Of a stretch of DNA of 12,932 nucleotides, positions 12,170 to 12,932 are shown piece after piece; position 1 is the first letter of the stretch, and every line of letters starts with the position of its first letter. The notes beneath the pieces are model-generated. The model had not been told where the DNA came from. It was given only the letters and a program-made list of their open reading frames with translations, and ran no database searches. This DNA comes from Clostridium_AD sp051278035 (lineage in GTDB: Bacteria; Bacillota; Clostridia; Clostridiales; Clostridiaceae). The stretch covers positions 1 to 12,932 of the forward strand of contig NZ_JBNMNU010000121.1 in the NCBI RefSeq assembly GCF_051278035.1, read 5' to 3'. Both the position numbers and the translations under genes were made by a program.

Positions 12170-12932
12170 TTAAAACGATATTACACCTAAAGCAGCTAAA
12201 ATATTTGTTATAACTAATAATAACGGGAATGACATTGCAGTTCTAAAAAGAAATACTTTAATTACATCCCAAAAGCTTAAACCAATTTTACTTTTAACTA
12301 AAACCATTCCAGTTTCAGACATAAATACTAACTGGGTAAATGCTAATACACCAATAAAAAATCTTGAGGCTTCAGAAACCGATGTACTGATAAATAAAGC
12401 TGGCAAATACATATCTGCAAATCCAGCAACCGATGCTGGTGCCATGATTGTCGCTACTTCATTACTATACCCTATCCAAGTATAGCAATATACCAGTGGT
12501 GCACTAATGATATTGAAAAACTGGGTATATTCTGCCACTACCAAAGATAATGTTCCAACCGCCATAATAATAGGTAAGAATCCAACGTATATGTTAACAA
12601 TACTTTTTAACGACTGAATAATTACTTCTCCAATTTTGGCCTCTCCTGCCTGCTTTATTGCAGATTCATATGAATACTCCAAAACAGTTTTATCTTTTGG
12701 AATCTCAATTATACTCGGAGTTACCCCTTCATAATAAGTTGGTGGAAATTTCTTAAGTGCCATTCTAGATGTAATAAAAGCCACTATAACAGTTACTAAC
12801 GCAATAGATCCATAAAATATCGGGAAAATATGCGCAAACCCTAGCTCTTCAGCTACTGCAGAAGCAAATGCTATACCTACAATAGAAAAACTGGTTGCAA
12901 TTATATAAGCTTCTCTTCTATTATAGTATCCT
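12170..12932 (-). CDS. YjiH-family (Gate-domain) membrane protein, C-terminal part; runs off the right edge
   Basis: The minus-strand frame is open from the right window edge to TAA at 12170-12172, about 253 codons. A GTG at 12784 could be mistaken for a start, but the frame upstream is open and matches codons 199-253 of the left copy, so the true start lies beyond the window. The visible part begins in the duplicated region (12767-12932). It continues with a hydrophilic loop (about RMALKKFPPTYYEG to GEAKIGEV) and then several membrane segments, ending FPLLLVITNILAALGVISF. Small-residue motifs such as IMAPASVAGFADMYLPALF fit the Gate domain. The gene converges on the enoate-reductase operon. 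A role in moving its substrate or product is inference from position. Confidence 0.82.
   Translation of the reverse strand, partial: GYYNRREAYIIATSFSIVGIAFASAVAEELGFAHIFPIFYGSIALVTVIVAFITSRMALKKFPPTYYEGVTPSIIEIPKDKTVLEYSYESAIKQAGEAKIGEVIIQSLKSIVNIYVGFLPIIMAVGTLSLVVAEYTQFFNIISAPLVYCYTWIGYSNEVATIMAPASVAGFADMYLPALFISTSVSEASRFFIGVLAFTQLVFMSETGMVLVKSKIGLSFWDVIKVFLFRTAMSFPLLLVITNILAALGVISF
12767..12932. repeat. Direct repeat, right copy (pairs with 1-166)
   Basis: This copy matches the left window end in the same orientation at 165 of 166 bases; 12893 is G where 127 is A. Left of 12767 this copy continues into the YjiH C-terminus; the left copy's matching part lies outside the window, so the extent of identity is not known. 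Confidence 0.97.

Noticed and set aside
12170..12784. Treating the right YjiH segment as a complete 204-aa protein starting at GTG 12784
   Set aside because: The frame is open upstream to the window edge and matches the left copy's internal codons, so it is the tail of a longer gene.

Overview
The window is AT-rich (by eye about 30% GC), with Clostridium-like Shine-Dalgarno sites. It carries Firmicute/Clostridia-type genes: a 2-enoate-reductase-like Fe-S flavoenzyme, a LytTR response regulator, YjiH-family membrane proteins and MinD. A low-GC Clostridium or close relative is the best guess. No rRNA, tRNA, CRISPR array, transposase or phage gene was seen.

Layout. (1) Bases 1-759 (minus) encode the N-terminal 253 residues of a YjiH-family membrane protein, with a promoter and three helically phased direct repeats upstream. 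(2) 1036-1114 is a 79-bp remnant of a second enoate-reductase gene. It touches the stop codon of a Tet-like MFS efflux gene (minus, 1115-2389). (3) 2.4-4.1 kb is a zone of gene decay: a berberine-bridge-type FAD oxidase and a HipA-like kinase-fold gene, both broken by deletions, frameshifts or nonsense codons. (4) 4.2-5.9 kb holds an AgrC/AgrA-like two-component pair. The kinase has an in-frame TAA just before its G-box; the LytTR regulator is intact. Just downstream lie a terminator, LytTR-like repeats 21-22 bp apart and an unrecognised 38-codon ORF with a very strong RBS, followed by an orphan minD. (5) 7.2-12.0 kb is an ene-reduction island: a divergent marR, a YhdH/AcuI-type MDR reductase, a single-domain OYE-family flavoenzyme and a 664-aa 2-enoate-reductase-like enzyme. 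The marR/yhdH intergenic region has near-consensus promoters covered by three inverted repeats. (6) The right end holds the C-terminal part of a second YjiH-family gene (minus).

The two YjiH partial genes overlap: bases 1-166 match 12767-12932 at 165 of 166 positions, the difference being a silent third-codon change. The window therefore lies between two nearly identical tandem copies about 12.77 kb apart, or is a circular or redundant assembly unit. Together with the reductase remnant, this points to duplication and recombination of a reductase + YjiH-transporter module.

How it may work (inference): a MarR-type repressor senses an unsaturated or phenolic/carbonyl substrate and releases the yhdH promoter. 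Read-through of a strong hairpin or a second promoter expresses the two flavin ene-reductases, which use the substrate as an electron sink. YjiH and MFS proteins may move substrate or product across the membrane. The likeliest new system is the LytTR regulator with the adjacent tandem-repeat promoter and 38-aa peptide; the ene-reductase/YjiH module is the other candidate.
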